Positions 7,220 through 15,407 of a stretch of 17,897 nucleotides of DNA are shown one piece after another. This DNA is from Vulcanimicrobiia bacterium. Lineage in GTDB: Bacteria; Eremiobacterota; Eremiobacteria; Baltobacterales; Baltobacteraceae. Position numbers and translations under genes: made by a program. Within the stretch, counting starts at the first letter, position 1. The number at the start of each line of letters is the position of its first letter. Where the stretch lies: assembly GCA_024281135.1 (NCBI GenBank), contig JAMXLG010000371.1:1-17897 (forward strand). The letters are read 5' to 3'. The notes under the pieces were generated by a model. It did no database searches and had not been told where the DNA came from. It saw only the letters and a list, made by a program, of their open reading frames with translations.

Positions 7220-7972
7220 ATGATGACCCCACGCGAAAACGACGCTCTCTGGAATGGAGAGAAAGGCGCCGGGGGTATATCGTGGGCCGATCGAAGCCAG
7301 ATGGGGCTGTTGCGCGGTGTTATCGACGCTGCCGACATATCAGGCCGGCGCAACGCGTATATGCACGCACTTCATGCGACGGTGTTAAAACGCGAGCTGC
7401 GCAGAGCCGGACCCTTAACGGTCGCGCTGGACTTTGGTTGCGGCACTGGTCGCTTCATCGAAATGCTTTCAGAGCATTCCCGTCGCGTCTTCGCCGCCGA
7501 TAAGGAGGCGTCGATGGTTGATGCGGCGCGCGGGTACGCAGGCGAACACGCCGTTGAAATTGTGCGCTGCGGCCCCTCGAAGCTGCCGTTTGACTCGTCA
7601 ACGTTCGACTTTACGTTGTGCTCGAGTGTCCTGTGCGTAACGATGAGATATTTGCTTCCGGAAATCGTCGGCGAACTGGCGCGCGTAACCAAAACGGGAG
7701 GCACTCTATTACTCCTCGAGCAAGTGCGGGATGCCGGTGGTCTAACAATTTCGCGATACTTCGACACACTATCGAATGCGGGGTTTCGAATTTCGCGTTC
7801 GTATCCGATCCGATCCGGCTCCTCGTTCTTTACAAATTGGGCAGCGCGAACTGCCTGGGTGCCCGCGTCGGCATTTCCAAAATTGGCGGCCCTGGAACTC
7901 TCGTTGACCGCTCGCGCGCTGATGCGGAAACGTTCAACATACACCGAATATGCGATCGTCGCTCGCAGATAA
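7220..7972 (+). CDS. Class I SAM-dependent methyltransferase
   Basis: About 250 residues. The Rossmann methyltransferase core begins with motif I, ALDFGCGTGRFIEML, followed by the acidic end of strand 2 (VFAADKEASMV). The DFTLCSSVLC segment corresponds to post-motif II, and GGTLLLLEQV to the strand before the cap region (Methyltransf_11 type). The substrate cannot be assigned. The C-terminal region (YFDTLSNAGFRISRSYPI) resembles methyltransferases found with polysaccharide or natural-product genes, but there is no such cluster here. Possible starts are GTG 7211, TTG 7214, ATG 7220 and ATG 7223; ATG 7220 was chosen on codon type alone because no ribosome site is visible. The 3' end lies 8 bp from the convergent cupredoxin stop. 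Confidence 0.88.
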   Translation: MMTPRENDALWNGEKGAGGISWADRSQMGLLRGVIDAADISGRRNAYMHALHATVLKRELRRAGPLTVALDFGCGTGRFIEMLSEHSRRVFAADKEASMVDAARGYAGEHAVEIVRCGPSKLPFDSSTFDFTLCSSVLCVTMRYLLPEIVGELARVTKTGGTLLLLEQVRDAGGLTISRYFDTLSNAGFRISRSYPIRSGSSFFTNWAARTAWVPASAFPKLAALELSLTARALMRKRSTYTEYAIVARR

Positions 7973-7980
7973 CCTCATAT

Positions 7981-8331
7981 CTATTTCCCACCGCCGACGA
8001 TGATCTCGCCCGCCATCCCTTGATGGTACGTGCAAGCGTAGTGATAATCGCCTGGCTTATCAAACGTATATTTCCAGCTTTTTCCCGGGGCGATATCTCC
8101 TGACGTGCCCATCTCGCTTCCTGTCACGTTGTGCGCGACCTTATCGTCGTTCTGGAAGACAACGGTCTGACCGACTTGCACTTTCGTTGACGCCGGATCG
8201 AACGACAAGTCGTGCATGCGCACCGTCACGGCCGATGTAGAGGATTGATCGTTTTGACCAAATGCAGGTGAAATACTGGATATGGCCCCGAGAGCCGCTA
8301 CGCAGGTTAGAATGCCGAGCGCTCTTATCAT
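7981..8331 (-). CDS. Exported plastocyanin-like cupredoxin
   Basis: A 116-residue protein with a signal peptide, probably cleaved after SPAFG/Q (residue 25-26). The mature domain of about 90 residues has a full type-1 copper site: H67 in VAHNV, then C100, H103 and M106 in YACTYHQGM, with the compact C-x2-H-x2-M spacing of plastocyanin/amicyanin-like proteins. It should be a small blue-copper electron carrier or copper-binding protein outside the cytoplasm. The partner oxidase or reductase is not in the window. The minus-strand start has GTGAGG 4 nt upstream. It lies 72 bp beyond the end of the ABC operon on the same strand, so it may be read through or have its own promoter. Confidence 0.92.
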   Translation of the reverse strand: MIRALGILTCVAALGAISSISPAFGQNDQSSTSAVTVRMHDLSFDPASTKVQVGQTVVFQNDDKVAHNVTGSEMGTSGDIAPGKSWKYTFDKPGDYHYACTYHQGMAGEIIVGGGK

Positions 8332-8372
8332 TTTTCCTCACCCCTTCTTGCGATACTGAAACGTAATCCAGG

Positions 8373-8403
8373 AGTATGAGGAATATCTAAATGCGACCGT
8401 CAA
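8373..8403 (-). promoter_or_regulatory. Weak promoter candidate for the cupredoxin gene
   Basis: On the minus strand the 72-bp gap holds TTGACG (8403-8398), a good -35 match that overlaps the permease stop codon. A modest -10 match, CATACT, follows after a long 19-nt spacer. It would allow expression independent of the ABC operon. The spacing is poor, so confidence is low. Confidence 0.2.
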
Positions 8404-9021
8404 CTAGCGACGGGCCGCCAAGAGCTTCTCGCAGCCGCGTAACGCGAAGTCGATCGCGATTGCGAGCGCCGAGACAGCGATACTTCCGGCAATAATTTCG
8501 TCGTTATGGTGCAGCGCCAGTCCGGTGAAGATGAGTGTGCCAAGGCCGCCGGCGCCGACGTAACCGCCTAGCGTCGCGAGCGCGACCATCGCCACCGCAG
8601 CGATGCGCACGCCGCCGAGAATCACCGGAGCCGCGAGCGGCAACTCTACACGAAAGAGCGATTGGCGCGGCGACATGCCGAGTCCCCGAGCCGCATCCAC
8701 AATAGCCGGATCGACGGCTTCAATACCCGCGACGACATTGCGAACGAGCATGAATTGCGCGTACGCAACGAGCGCGATGAAGATCGGAAGCGGTCCGAGA
8801 CCGACAGCCTGGACGAGAAGCGCGAGCAGCGCGAGGCTCGGAATCGTGTAGATGGCGCCGAGCGTTCCGAGCAACAGCGGCGCTTCACGCTTCGCTCGCG
8901 TCGCCGTAATTCCGATTGGCAGCGCAATCGCGAGCGCAACGATCAGCGCGAGCGCAACGAGCTCGAGATGCGCGCCGAGCAGCGAAAGAACTCGCTCCGT
9001 ATGCGTTTGGAGGTAGGTCAC
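8404..9021 (-). CDS. Osmoprotectant-type ABC transporter permease (Opu/Yeh family), distal
   Basis: A 205-residue inner-membrane protein with about five to six membrane helices. The EAA loop that docks on the ATPase is clear: DAARGLGMSPRQSLFRVELP, followed by LAAPVILGGVRIA. The short single-domain form, YTIPSLALLALL near residue 60 and VGAGGLGTLIF near 155 are typical of the OpuCB/OpuCD and YehW/YehY permeases, which import glycine betaine, choline, carnitine or related quaternary amines. It is the last gene of a four-gene operon, and its ATG overlaps the ATPase stop by 4 bp (ATGA). It pairs with the other permease in the operon, presumably as a heterodimer. Confidence 0.93.
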   Translation of the reverse strand: MTYLQTHTERVLSLLGAHLELVALALIVALAIALPIGITATRAKREAPLLLGTLGAIYTIPSLALLALLVQAVGLGPLPIFIALVAYAQFMLVRNVVAGIEAVDPAIVDAARGLGMSPRQSLFRVELPLAAPVILGGVRIAAVAMVALATLGGYVGAGGLGTLIFTGLALHHNDEIIAGSIAVSALAIAIDFALRGCEKLLAARR

Positions 9022-9794
9022 GATCTTTCCGCTTCACTCCGAAGCCGCGCGATGGCTTCGTCGGGCGCAAACAATTCGGCGACGAACGGCGTTGCCGGTT
9101 CGCTCAGAATCTCGATCGGCGTTGCCACCTGCTCGATGTGTCCGGCATTCATGACGACGACACGGTTGGCGAGATGGAGAGATTCGTTCACGTCATGTGT
9201 GACGAAGATCGTCGTTGAGCCGACGTCGCGAACGATTTGCAACAGTTCGTTTTGGAGCTGTCGCCGAACGATTGCATCGAGCGCGCCGAACGGTTCATCC
9301 ATCAGCAGCGCTTGTGGACGAGCGGCCAACGCCCGCGCAACGCCGACGCGCTGCGCTTCGCCGCCGGAGAGTTCTCTCGGATGCCGGTCACGGTAGCGCG
9401 CAGGATCCAACCGCACCAGCTCCAGCATCTCATCGACGCGTTGATCGATCTCTGCGCTCGACCATCCGAGGAGCGACGGCACGATACCGATATTCTGCGC
9501 CACGGTCATATGAGGAAAGAGTCCCGTGGCCTGGATCGCATATCCGATGCTTCGCCGCACCGAGATCGGATCGAGTGCCGCGAGATCGGTGTCATCGAGC
9601 AGAATCGTTCCGCTTGTCAACGGCGCAAGCCGGTTCACAGTTCGAAGCAACGTCGTTTTTCCACAGCCCGACGGGCCGACCAGCGTCACGAACTCACCGG
9701 CACCGATGTCGAGATTGATCTCCTGAACCGCGTAGCGGTCGGCTCCCGGATAACGCGCGCTGACGTTTTTGAAACGAATAGACGATCCGCTCAC
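9018..9794 (-). CDS. Osmoprotectant-type ABC transporter ATP-binding protein
   Basis: A 258-residue ABC ATPase with all motifs: Walker A GPSGCGKTT (40-48), Q-loop Q88 in YAIQATGLFPHMTV, signature LSGGEAQRV (142-150), Walker B LLMDEPFGALD (163-173) and the switch histidine H200 in FVTHDV. The YAIQATGLFPHMTVAQNI stretch is typical of the glycine betaine/choline (OpuA/OpuC/YehX) subfamily. Unlike OpuAA or OpuCA, there is no C-terminal pair of CBS domains: the protein ends about 50 residues after the switch. Direct ionic-strength sensing through CBS domains is therefore absent, as in shorter YehX-like ATPases. Its start overlaps the binding-protein stop by 4 bp and its stop overlaps the next permease start by 4 bp. 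Confidence 0.95.
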   Translation of the reverse strand: MSGSSIRFKNVSARYPGADRYAVQEINLDIGAGEFVTLVGPSGCGKTTLLRTVNRLAPLTSGTILLDDTDLAALDPISVRRSIGYAIQATGLFPHMTVAQNIGIVPSLLGWSSAEIDQRVDEMLELVRLDPARYRDRHPRELSGGEAQRVGVARALAARPQALLMDEPFGALDAIVRRQLQNELLQIVRDVGSTTIFVTHDVNESLHLANRVVVMNAGHIEQVATPIEILSEPATPFVAELFAPDEAIARLRSEAERS

Positions 9795-10666
9795 GCTTGG
9801 GCGTTCCGTAAAAACGCGGCCGCAACGTCCGCCGGGTCTTGCTGGCGATCTTCAACGGCCGCGTTCATCTGCGCGGCGGCCGCGCTCGTGATGTGCGGCG
9901 AAATCGCATTGAGCGTTTTGACGAATTTCGAATCCGACGCGAGCGCCGCGCGAACGACGGGTGCGACGTTATACGGGGGCCACAAATGCTTGTTGTCTTC
10001 CAGCACGACGAGATGGTTCGTGGCGATCGCGCCATCGGTCGTGAATGCGGTCGCGATATCGGCCTCACCGCCGAGAAGCGCCTGGTATTTCAGCGCGATG
10101 TCAAACGTATGGACGCTCGCAAAATGGAAACCGCCGTAGAGCCGTTGCAAACCCGGAAGACCATCGGGCCGTGTGAGAAACTCCGGGATCGTCGCCAACC
10201 GCAAACGGCTCGCAAGCGGCGCGAGATCGGAGAGCGTGCGGATCTTGTATCTCGACGCAATCGACGCGGTTGTGGCGAGTGCTTGTGAATCGTTCATCGG
10301 CGATGCGGGCAGCCAGTGTAAATTATAGCGTTTTAGGAATTCGCGCTGCACGAGATCGAAGATCGCTTGAGGATCGGACATCGGCGCGTGATGCAGAACG
10401 TCGATCAACGCGGTGCCGGTGTATTCCGGGTACACGTCGATATCGCCCCGTTGCATTGCAGCGAGCGCGATCTGCGTCGAGCCAAGATTTAAGCGCCGCT
10501 CAACACGAAATCCGGCCGCTTCGAGCGCTTGCGCGTAGATCTCTCCGATCACGATCGACTCGGTGAAATTCTTCGAACCGACTCTCACGGCGCCGCGCGA
10601 TTGACAGGAAGCGAGCAGGGGACTCGACGCGAGCAGCGCGATCGCGCGCGCACGTGAAAGCGTCAT
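9791..10666 (-). CDS. Osmoprotectant-type substrate-binding lipoprotein (OpuAC/YehZ family)
   Basis: A 291-residue binding protein with a lipoprotein signal and lipobox LLASC (C21). The OpuAC-type domain shows GSKNFTESIVIGEIYAQAL, DVYPEYTGTAL, the RPDGLPGLQRLYG segment, and FTTDGAIATNHLVVLEDNK, all typical of the ProX/OpuBC/OpuCC/YehZ group that captures quaternary amines for import. At the place where well-known betaine binders have NNTYA, this protein has NDSQA, losing the tyrosine there, so affinity or ligand may differ from glycine betaine. The gene directly abuts the upstream permease stop (no gap) and overlaps the ATPase start by 4 bp, so it is tightly coupled. Ligand assignment is by family only. 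Confidence 0.93.
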   Translation of the reverse strand: MTLSRARAIALLASSPLLASCQSRGAVRVGSKNFTESIVIGEIYAQALEAAGFRVERRLNLGSTQIALAAMQRGDIDVYPEYTGTALIDVLHHAPMSDPQAIFDLVQREFLKRYNLHWLPASPMNDSQALATTASIASRYKIRTLSDLAPLASRLRLATIPEFLTRPDGLPGLQRLYGGFHFASVHTFDIALKYQALLGGEADIATAFTTDGAIATNHLVVLEDNKHLWPPYNVAPVVRAALASDSKFVKTLNAISPHITSAAAAQMNAAVEDRQQDPADVAAAFLRNAQA

Positions 10667-11263
10667 CTAATGCACCTCGACCCTTGCGGCAAGCCGCGCA
10701 AGAAGAAACTCTGCTGCAAATGCCATTGCTGCAACCGTTACCGTTGCTGCGAGCAACAGCGGAAGGTCGCTCGTTTGTAGTGCCCGCACGATATCATCAC
10801 CGAGTCCGCCGGCGCCGATGAACGTCGCGAGCGTCGCACTGCCGATCACCTCGACGCTTGCCGTTCGCACGCCGGAAAGTGCGACGGGTAGCGCAAGCGG
10901 AACGCTCACCCGCGTAAAGCGCTGCAGCGGCGTCATGCCGAGGCCGGTCGCCGCGTCGAGCACCGACGGCGAGACTTCACGCAACGAAACATCGACATTG
11001 ACGACGATCGGCGGCAGGGCCAGCAGCGTAAGTGCAACGATAGCCGGAGCGGTTCCGATGCCCAGCAACGGTATCAAGAGCATGAGCAGCGCGATGCTCG
11101 GTATCGTGCGGCCGATCGCGGCGGCGCCCAACACGGTGCCTCTCGCGGACGACCACGCCCATGCGGCAATGCCGAGCGCACACCCGAGTACCGCCGCGCA
11201 CGCGAGAGCGTCGAGGCTGAGGACTGCGTGGCGCCAGGCGTGCTGGAGAATGCTTGCCCACAT
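10667..11263 (-). CDS. Osmoprotectant-type ABC transporter permease (Opu/Yeh family), proximal
   Basis: A 198-residue integral membrane protein and the first gene of the operon. The EAA loop is DAATGLGMTPLQRFTRVSVP, and IGRTIPSIALLMLLIPLLGIG and FIGAGGLGDDIV match the same regions of the distal permease, so the two are paralogues that should form a heterodimeric channel. The gene order permease, binding protein, ATPase, permease is a rearranged version of the OpuC and YehZYXW operons. The start ATG lies 39 bp from the divergent polyphosphate kinase ATG. A GGGGAA is present about 11 nt upstream, a distant ribosome site. Both divergent promoters must sit in this small gap or inside the neighbouring coding regions. 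Confidence 0.93.
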   Translation of the reverse strand: MWASILQHAWRHAVLSLDALACAAVLGCALGIAAWAWSSARGTVLGAAAIGRTIPSIALLMLLIPLLGIGTAPAIVALTLLALPPIVVNVDVSLREVSPSVLDAATGLGMTPLQRFTRVSVPLALPVALSGVRTASVEVIGSATLATFIGAGGLGDDIVRALQTSDLPLLLAATVTVAAMAFAAEFLLARLAARVEVH

Positions 11264-11302
11264 GTCGCTAGTGTTTCCCCTTCAGTTGGAGAATCTTATC
11301 TC

Positions 11303-13414
11303 ATGCTCACCCAGCGCGACGTTTTGGCTGTCCCGGCCGCTGTACCGCCCTCGCTCGATGATCCGCAACTCCTCTTTAGCCGCGAACTCTCGTGGCTGGA
11401 GTTCAACGATCGCGTGCTTGAGGAGGCCCTCGACCGTAGCACCCCGCTGCTGGAGCGCCTCAAGTTCGTTGCGATCTACGGAACGAACCTCGACGAATTC
11501 TTCATGATCCGTGTCGCGGCGATCAAACAGCAGATCGAAGCACAGGTCGTCCGCCGTTCTGATGACGGCCGCATGCCGGCTGAACAACTCGCAGCGATCT
11601 CGGACCGGTTGCGCAGTTCGGTCGCAAAGCAGATGCCGCTGCTCTCGGAAGAGCTGCTTCCGGCGCTGGAAACGCACGGCATTCGCGTCGTTCGAGTTGC
11701 TGAACTCGATGAAGAGACGCAACTCGCGCTCGAGCGGACCTTCGACGATCGGCTCTTTCCGGTGTTGACGCCGCTCGCCGTCGACAGCGGCCACCCGTTC
11801 CCATACATTTCAAATCTTTCGCTGTCGCTTGCCGTCGAACTCGAAGAGCCATCGGCCGAAGGCGTCGAGTTGCATTTTGCGCGCGTGAAAATTCCGCCGA
11901 CGCTGCCGCGATTTTTGCCGGTGGAAAGTGCGCCGCCGGGTCAGCGCTGGTTCGTGCTCCTCGAGGATCTCATCGCACACCACCTTGATGCGCTCTTCCC
12001 GGGCATGACGGTGCGCGAAGCGTATCTCTTCCGTGTCACGCGCGACGCGGACCTCGACCTGCAAGAAGATGAAGCCGACGACCTGCTGCGTGCGATTGAA
12101 AGCGAACTGCAACGGCGCCGCTTCGGCGAGCCGGTGCGCTTGGAAGTCGAGCACGGCATGCCCGAATATATGCGCGATTTTCTGTTGCAGGCGCTCGAGC
12201 TTTCCGAGGTCGACTGCTACGAAGTCGACGGGCTGATGGCGCTTTCTGATTTGTGGCAGATCGTCGGCCTCCCGGACTACGAGTCGCTTCGCGACGAGCA
12301 GTTCATGCCGTCCATTCCGCGCTCGATCCGCGGTAAAACCGATCTCTTCGCGCAGATTCGCGAAAACGATCTGCTGCTGCATCACCCGTACGAGTCGTTC
12401 GACCCGGTCGTGCAATTCTTGCAGCAGGCAGCGGAAGACGATCAGGTTCTCGCGATCAAGGCGACGCTTTATCGCACATCCGGAAAGAACTCACCTATTG
12501 TCCGAGCGCTCTTAGAGGCCGCGGAGAACGAAAAACAAGTCGCGGTTGTTATCGAACTCAAGGCGCGATTCGATGAAGAGAACAACATCGAATGGGCGAA
12601 GCGGCTAGAGCGTGCCGGCGCTCACGTCGTCTATGGATTCCCGGGCCAAAAGGTACACGCGAAGACGTTGCTCGTCGTGCGCCAAGAAGAGGACGGCATT
12701 CGCCGCTACATGCATTTCGGCACGGGCAACTATAATGAAAAGACGGCGCGTCTCTATACCGACTTGAGCCTCTTTACGTGCCGTCCCGAACTCGGGGAAG
12801 ACGTTACGCAGCTCTTCAACGCGCTTACCGGATTCTCGAAGGTCAAGGACTACGAAGACCTGCTCGTTGCACCGGTAACGTTGCGCCGCGAAATGCTCTC
12901 GATGATCGATCGCGAGACCGAACATGCGCGCGAGGGTCGTCCTGCGGGCATCCATGCCAAGTTGAATGCTCTCACCGATCCGGAAGTCGTCCGTGCACTC
13001 TATCGCGCGTCTCAGGCCGGCGTCCCGATCGAGTTGCTGATCCGCGGTATGTGTATCTTGCGCCCCGGCGTTCCGGCTGTCAGCGAAACAATCACGGTGC
13101 GCAGCATCGTCGGACGTTTCCTCGAGCACTCGCGCATCTATGTTTTTGAAAATGGCGGCGAGCGCGAAGTCTATGTGTCGAGCGCCGATTGGATGGGCCG
13201 TAACTTGGATCGTCGAGTTGAACTTGCGGTGCCCGTGCTCGATCCCGTGCTCGCGGAACTGCTAACGAGCCAAATCCTCGACGTGGTATTGTCTGATAAT
13301 GTCAAGAGTCGCCAGCTCTTAGCAAATGGTTCTTACCAACGCCGGAAACCCGATGACGGCGAGATGCATATAAATGCGCAGCGCATCTTCCTGCAACAAG
13401 CGCAGTCATCGTAG
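11303..13414 (+). CDS. ppk1: Polyphosphate kinase 1
   Basis: A 703-residue PPK1, the usual length (about 690-720). The N-terminal domain begins with FSRELSWLEFNDRVLEEA, followed by FVAIYGTNLDEFFMIRV; the head domain covers about 120-320. In the catalytic C-terminal half are ATLYRTSGKNSPIV (387-400), ELKARFDEENNIEWAKRLE, the phosphorylated histidine H452 in KVHAKTLLV, MHFGTGNYNEKTARLYTD, and the second histidine H609 in FLEHSRIYVF. The enzyme makes long-chain polyphosphate reversibly from ATP and is membrane-associated in model bacteria. ATG 11303 was chosen because GGAG lies upstream (11 nt, rather long) and the conserved N-terminus follows closely. An upstream start at 11228 would overlap the divergent permease gene. 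The stop is 1 bp from the convergent EVE gene stop. Confidence 0.96.
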   Translation: MLTQRDVLAVPAAVPPSLDDPQLLFSRELSWLEFNDRVLEEALDRSTPLLERLKFVAIYGTNLDEFFMIRVAAIKQQIEAQVVRRSDDGRMPAEQLAAISDRLRSSVAKQMPLLSEELLPALETHGIRVVRVAELDEETQLALERTFDDRLFPVLTPLAVDSGHPFPYISNLSLSLAVELEEPSAEGVELHFARVKIPPTLPRFLPVESAPPGQRWFVLLEDLIAHHLDALFPGMTVREAYLFRVTRDADLDLQEDEADDLLRAIESELQRRRFGEPVRLEVEHGMPEYMRDFLLQALELSEVDCYEVDGLMALSDLWQIVGLPDYESLRDEQFMPSIPRSIRGKTDLFAQIRENDLLLHHPYESFDPVVQFLQQAAEDDQVLAIKATLYRTSGKNSPIVRALLEAAENEKQVAVVIELKARFDEENNIEWAKRLERAGAHVVYGFPGQKVHAKTLLVVRQEEDGIRRYMHFGTGNYNEKTARLYTDLSLFTCRPELGEDVTQLFNALTGFSKVKDYEDLLVAPVTLRREMLSMIDRETEHAREGRPAGIHAKLNALTDPEVVRALYRASQAGVPIELLIRGMCILRPGVPAVSETITVRSIVGRFLEHSRIYVFENGGEREVYVSSADWMGRNLDRRVELAVPVLDPVLAELLTSQILDVVLSDNVKSRQLLANGSYQRRKPDDGEMHINAQRIFLQQAQSS

Positions 13415-13415
13415 C

Positions 13416-13880
13416 CTATTCAGCCGTTTTTGAAAGTTCTAAAACGATCTTCCACTCGTGTGGCATTACGGGCTGCACGGATAATCGTTGGCCGCGCTTG
13501 AGCAACGGCATAGCCACGAGGCGCGGCTCAGCGCGCATACGTGCGAGCGTGACGGCGTGTTCGAGCGGTTCAACGTACTCGACGTCGACCATCATCCATT
13601 TCGGCTTCTCGGGTGTGCTGCGCGGGTCGTAATATTCCCCGCCTTTGTCGAAGGCCGTGAAATCGGGATACGCCGTCTTAACGACGCGGACGATTCCGAC
13701 GGCTGCAGGTTCGGCAATGCTTGAGTGATAGAACAAGCCAAGATCGCCGAGTTGCATCTCGATCATGTTGTTGCGTGCTTGAAAGTTGCGAACGCCGCTC
13801 CATGCGGTCGTCCGGTCTATGTGCAACTGTTCGAAGCTGTACGCGTCCGGCTCGCTTTTGAATAGCCAGTAGCGGGACAT
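13416..13880 (-). CDS. EVE-domain protein
   Basis: A 154-residue protein that is almost entirely one EVE domain: YWLFKSEPDAYSFEQL at the N-terminus, then TAWSGVRNFQARNNM, LGDLGLFYHS, VGIVRVVKTAYPDFTAFD and the closing PLLKRGQRLSVQPV. EVE belongs to the PUA/YTH-like fold and is thought to bind modified DNA or RNA bases in an aromatic pocket. Standalone copies of this size are common and their role is unsettled. The start is supported by GGAGG 8 nt upstream. It is tail to tail with ppk1 (1 bp apart) and divergent from the phosphoesterase gene (30 bp between ATGs). No restriction or defence partner is present nearby. Confidence 0.94.
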   Translation of the reverse strand: MSRYWLFKSEPDAYSFEQLHIDRTTAWSGVRNFQARNNMIEMQLGDLGLFYHSSIAEPAAVGIVRVVKTAYPDFTAFDKGGEYYDPRSTPEKPKWMMVDVEYVEPLEHAVTLARMRAEPRLVAMPLLKRGQRLSVQPVMPHEWKIVLELSKTAE

Positions 13881-13888
13881 CTCCTCGT

Positions 13889-13893
13889 CCTCC
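13889..13893 (-). promoter_or_regulatory. Ribosome binding site of the EVE gene
   Basis: GGAGG on the minus strand, 8 nt before the ATG at 13880. It lies in the 30-bp divergent gap shared with the phosphoesterase gene. Confidence 0.55.
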
Positions 13894-13910
13894 CAAAATG
13901 CGCGCTGGTG

Positions 13911-15407
13911 ATGATGCGTAGCTTTGCGTTCGTGCTTCTTGCCTGCTTGCTCCTCGTCGGTTTAACGCAACGCGCCGTCGCAGGGACACAGCAGTGGCTC
14001 GTCGTGAGCGACGTCCACTTCGATCCGTTCGCAGACCCGCGTATCGTCGAACGGCTGGCCTCCTCACCCGCCGCGCGGTGGCGCGCCATCTTTTCCTCAG
14101 ACGGCCCTCAGCCATATTCGAACTACGGCAGCGACACGAATTTCGCATTGTTCGAATCGTCGCTGGACGGGATGCGCAACGTGGTGAGTAATCCGCCCGT
14201 CGTGATTATTTCGGGTGACTTTCTCGCGCATGGCTTTCGCGAGAAATTCGACAAGCTTGTACGCAATCATGACGACGCGCACTACGCGGCGTTCGTGGAC
14301 GAAACGATGCGGTTTCTTGCAAACGAATTTCGCACCGCGTTTCCGCGCGCGAGACTCTTGCCGGTGATCGGCAACAGCGATAGCTACTGCGGCGACTATC
14401 AAGGGGCGCCGAGCAGCGCGTTTCTCGCCTCAATGGCATCGTCATTCGGCGGTTCGGTCGGCGCATCCGATCCCAATGCGTTTGCGGCACAGTTTGCAAC
14501 CGGCGGCTACTATACCGTCCCTCTGCCGGCCGACAACGCGCAGGCCGTCGTGCTCAACAACGTCTTTTGGTCGTCGCAATATCGCAACACGTGCGGGCAG
14601 AAGACGGCAGATCCCGCGGCGGATGAAGCCGCATGGTTGACCCGTACGCTGAAGGGACTAGGGTCGGCCAACATCTGGATCATCGGCCATATTCCACCCG
14701 GTGTCGACGTTTATACGTCGGAACATTCAAATGGCGGCGCGCCGGTTTCGTTCCTTACGCCGCATTACAACGACGTGTTCATCGATGCGTTGCTTGCAAC
14801 CCCGCGTACGATGATGACAATTACGGGTCACACGCACATGAGTAGCTTTCGCGTGATCGGACCCGATCCGAGCCGTCCCACGGTGCCGATGCTGGTCGTG
14901 CCGGCAATTAGCCCGATTTTCGCGAGCAACCCGTCCTTCACGTTGTTGCGCGTCGACGACACGAATGCGAGCGTGCAAGATACACAGGTCTTCGTTCTCA
15001 ACGACTTGTCTGTTTTGGCGAAGAACCCACGAGAAACCGCGCATTGGCAACGTGAGTACGCCTTCGACAGCGTCTTCGGGCGCGGCCCGATCGATGCGTC
15101 GCATCTGGCCGACGTTCAGAACCAACTCTTCGACGACGACCGGGTGCGGCATCGCTTCCAAGAATTTTATGACGGCAGTAGCGGCCGCGCGCCAATTTCC
15201 GATGCGCAATGGCATGATTATTGGTGCGCCAACGTCGCGCTAACAGTTACAGCCTACCAAGCTTGCGCGTCGCCGCAAATTCAGCAGCAACTACCGCCGC
15301 ACCCGTCGGCGCCACCAACAGTCACACCGGCGCCCTCTCCTGCGACCTCACCGTCGTCCTCGTCGTCGCCATCACCCTCTCCGTTGCCTGCGAAGACGCC
15401 GTGGTAG
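13911..15407 (+). CDS. Exported acid-sphingomyelinase-like metallophosphoesterase, copy 1
   Basis: A 498-residue protein. Residues 1-24 are a Sec signal peptide (cleavage near RAVAG/T). The calcineurin-like metallophosphoesterase core follows: D34/H36 in SDVHFDP, D103 in SGDFLAH, GNSD (154-157) where most relatives have GNH(D/E), H260 in GHIPPG, and H307/H309 in GHTHMSSFR. The GHIPPG step and the C-terminal helical region fit the acid-sphingomyelinase/endopolyphosphatase-type branch, which hydrolyses phosphodiesters or phosphoanhydrides outside the cytoplasm. The substrate is not readable. Four mature-chain cysteines (C160, C228, C439, C452) match those of copy 2 and suggest two disulfides. 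Residues 457-498 are a Pro/Ser-rich tail ending in TPW. GTG 13908 and ATG 13914 are alternative starts, with no clear ribosome site. A second paralogue follows immediately. Confidence 0.88.
   Translation: MMRSFAFVLLACLLLVGLTQRAVAGTQQWLVVSDVHFDPFADPRIVERLASSPAARWRAIFSSDGPQPYSNYGSDTNFALFESSLDGMRNVVSNPPVVIISGDFLAHGFREKFDKLVRNHDDAHYAAFVDETMRFLANEFRTAFPRARLLPVIGNSDSYCGDYQGAPSSAFLASMASSFGGSVGASDPNAFAAQFATGGYYTVPLPADNAQAVVLNNVFWSSQYRNTCGQKTADPAADEAAWLTRTLKGLGSANIWIIGHIPPGVDVYTSEHSNGGAPVSFLTPHYNDVFIDALLATPRTMMTITGHTHMSSFRVIGPDPSRPTVPMLVVPAISPIFASNPSFTLLRVDDTNASVQDTQVFVLNDLSVLAKNPRETAHWQREYAFDSVFGRGPIDASHLADVQNQLFDDDRVRHRFQEFYDGSSGRAPISDAQWHDYWCANVALTVTAYQACASPQIQQQLPPHPSAPPTVTPAPSPATSPSSSSSPSPSPLPAKTPW
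15349..15370 (+). repeat. TCG/TCC-rich serine-codon run in the tail of phosphoesterase copy 1
   Basis: A short run of serine codons (TCG TCC TCG TCG TCG) flanked by Pro/Ser codons encodes the densest part of the tail. Such trinucleotide-like tracts can change length by replication slippage. The tract lies where the reading frame of copy 2 is also open. Confidence 0.5.

Noticed and set aside
9237..10139. 300-codon plus-strand open frame across the ABC ATPase and binding-protein genes
   Set aside because: It is antisense to two fully recognisable genes and its translation has no family motifs. Long antisense frames are expected with this GC-rich codon use. The same applies to 8662-9396 (+), 2674-3387 (-), 11810-12415 (-) and 15281-15895 (-).
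11228..11302. Upstream in-frame start for ppk1
   Set aside because: It would add 25 residues unlike any PPK1 N-terminus and overlap the divergent permease gene. ATG 11303 has a GGAG upstream.
13416..13880. EVE protein as part of a modified-DNA defence system
   Set aside because: No nuclease, methyltransferase or restriction partner is adjacent. It is a common standalone EVE form between housekeeping genes.
15340..15405. Programmed -1 frameshift site joining the two phosphoesterases
   Set aside because: No X XXY YYZ slippery heptamer is visible in the overlap and no obvious downstream structure stands out. The idea is kept only as one explanation of the missing start.
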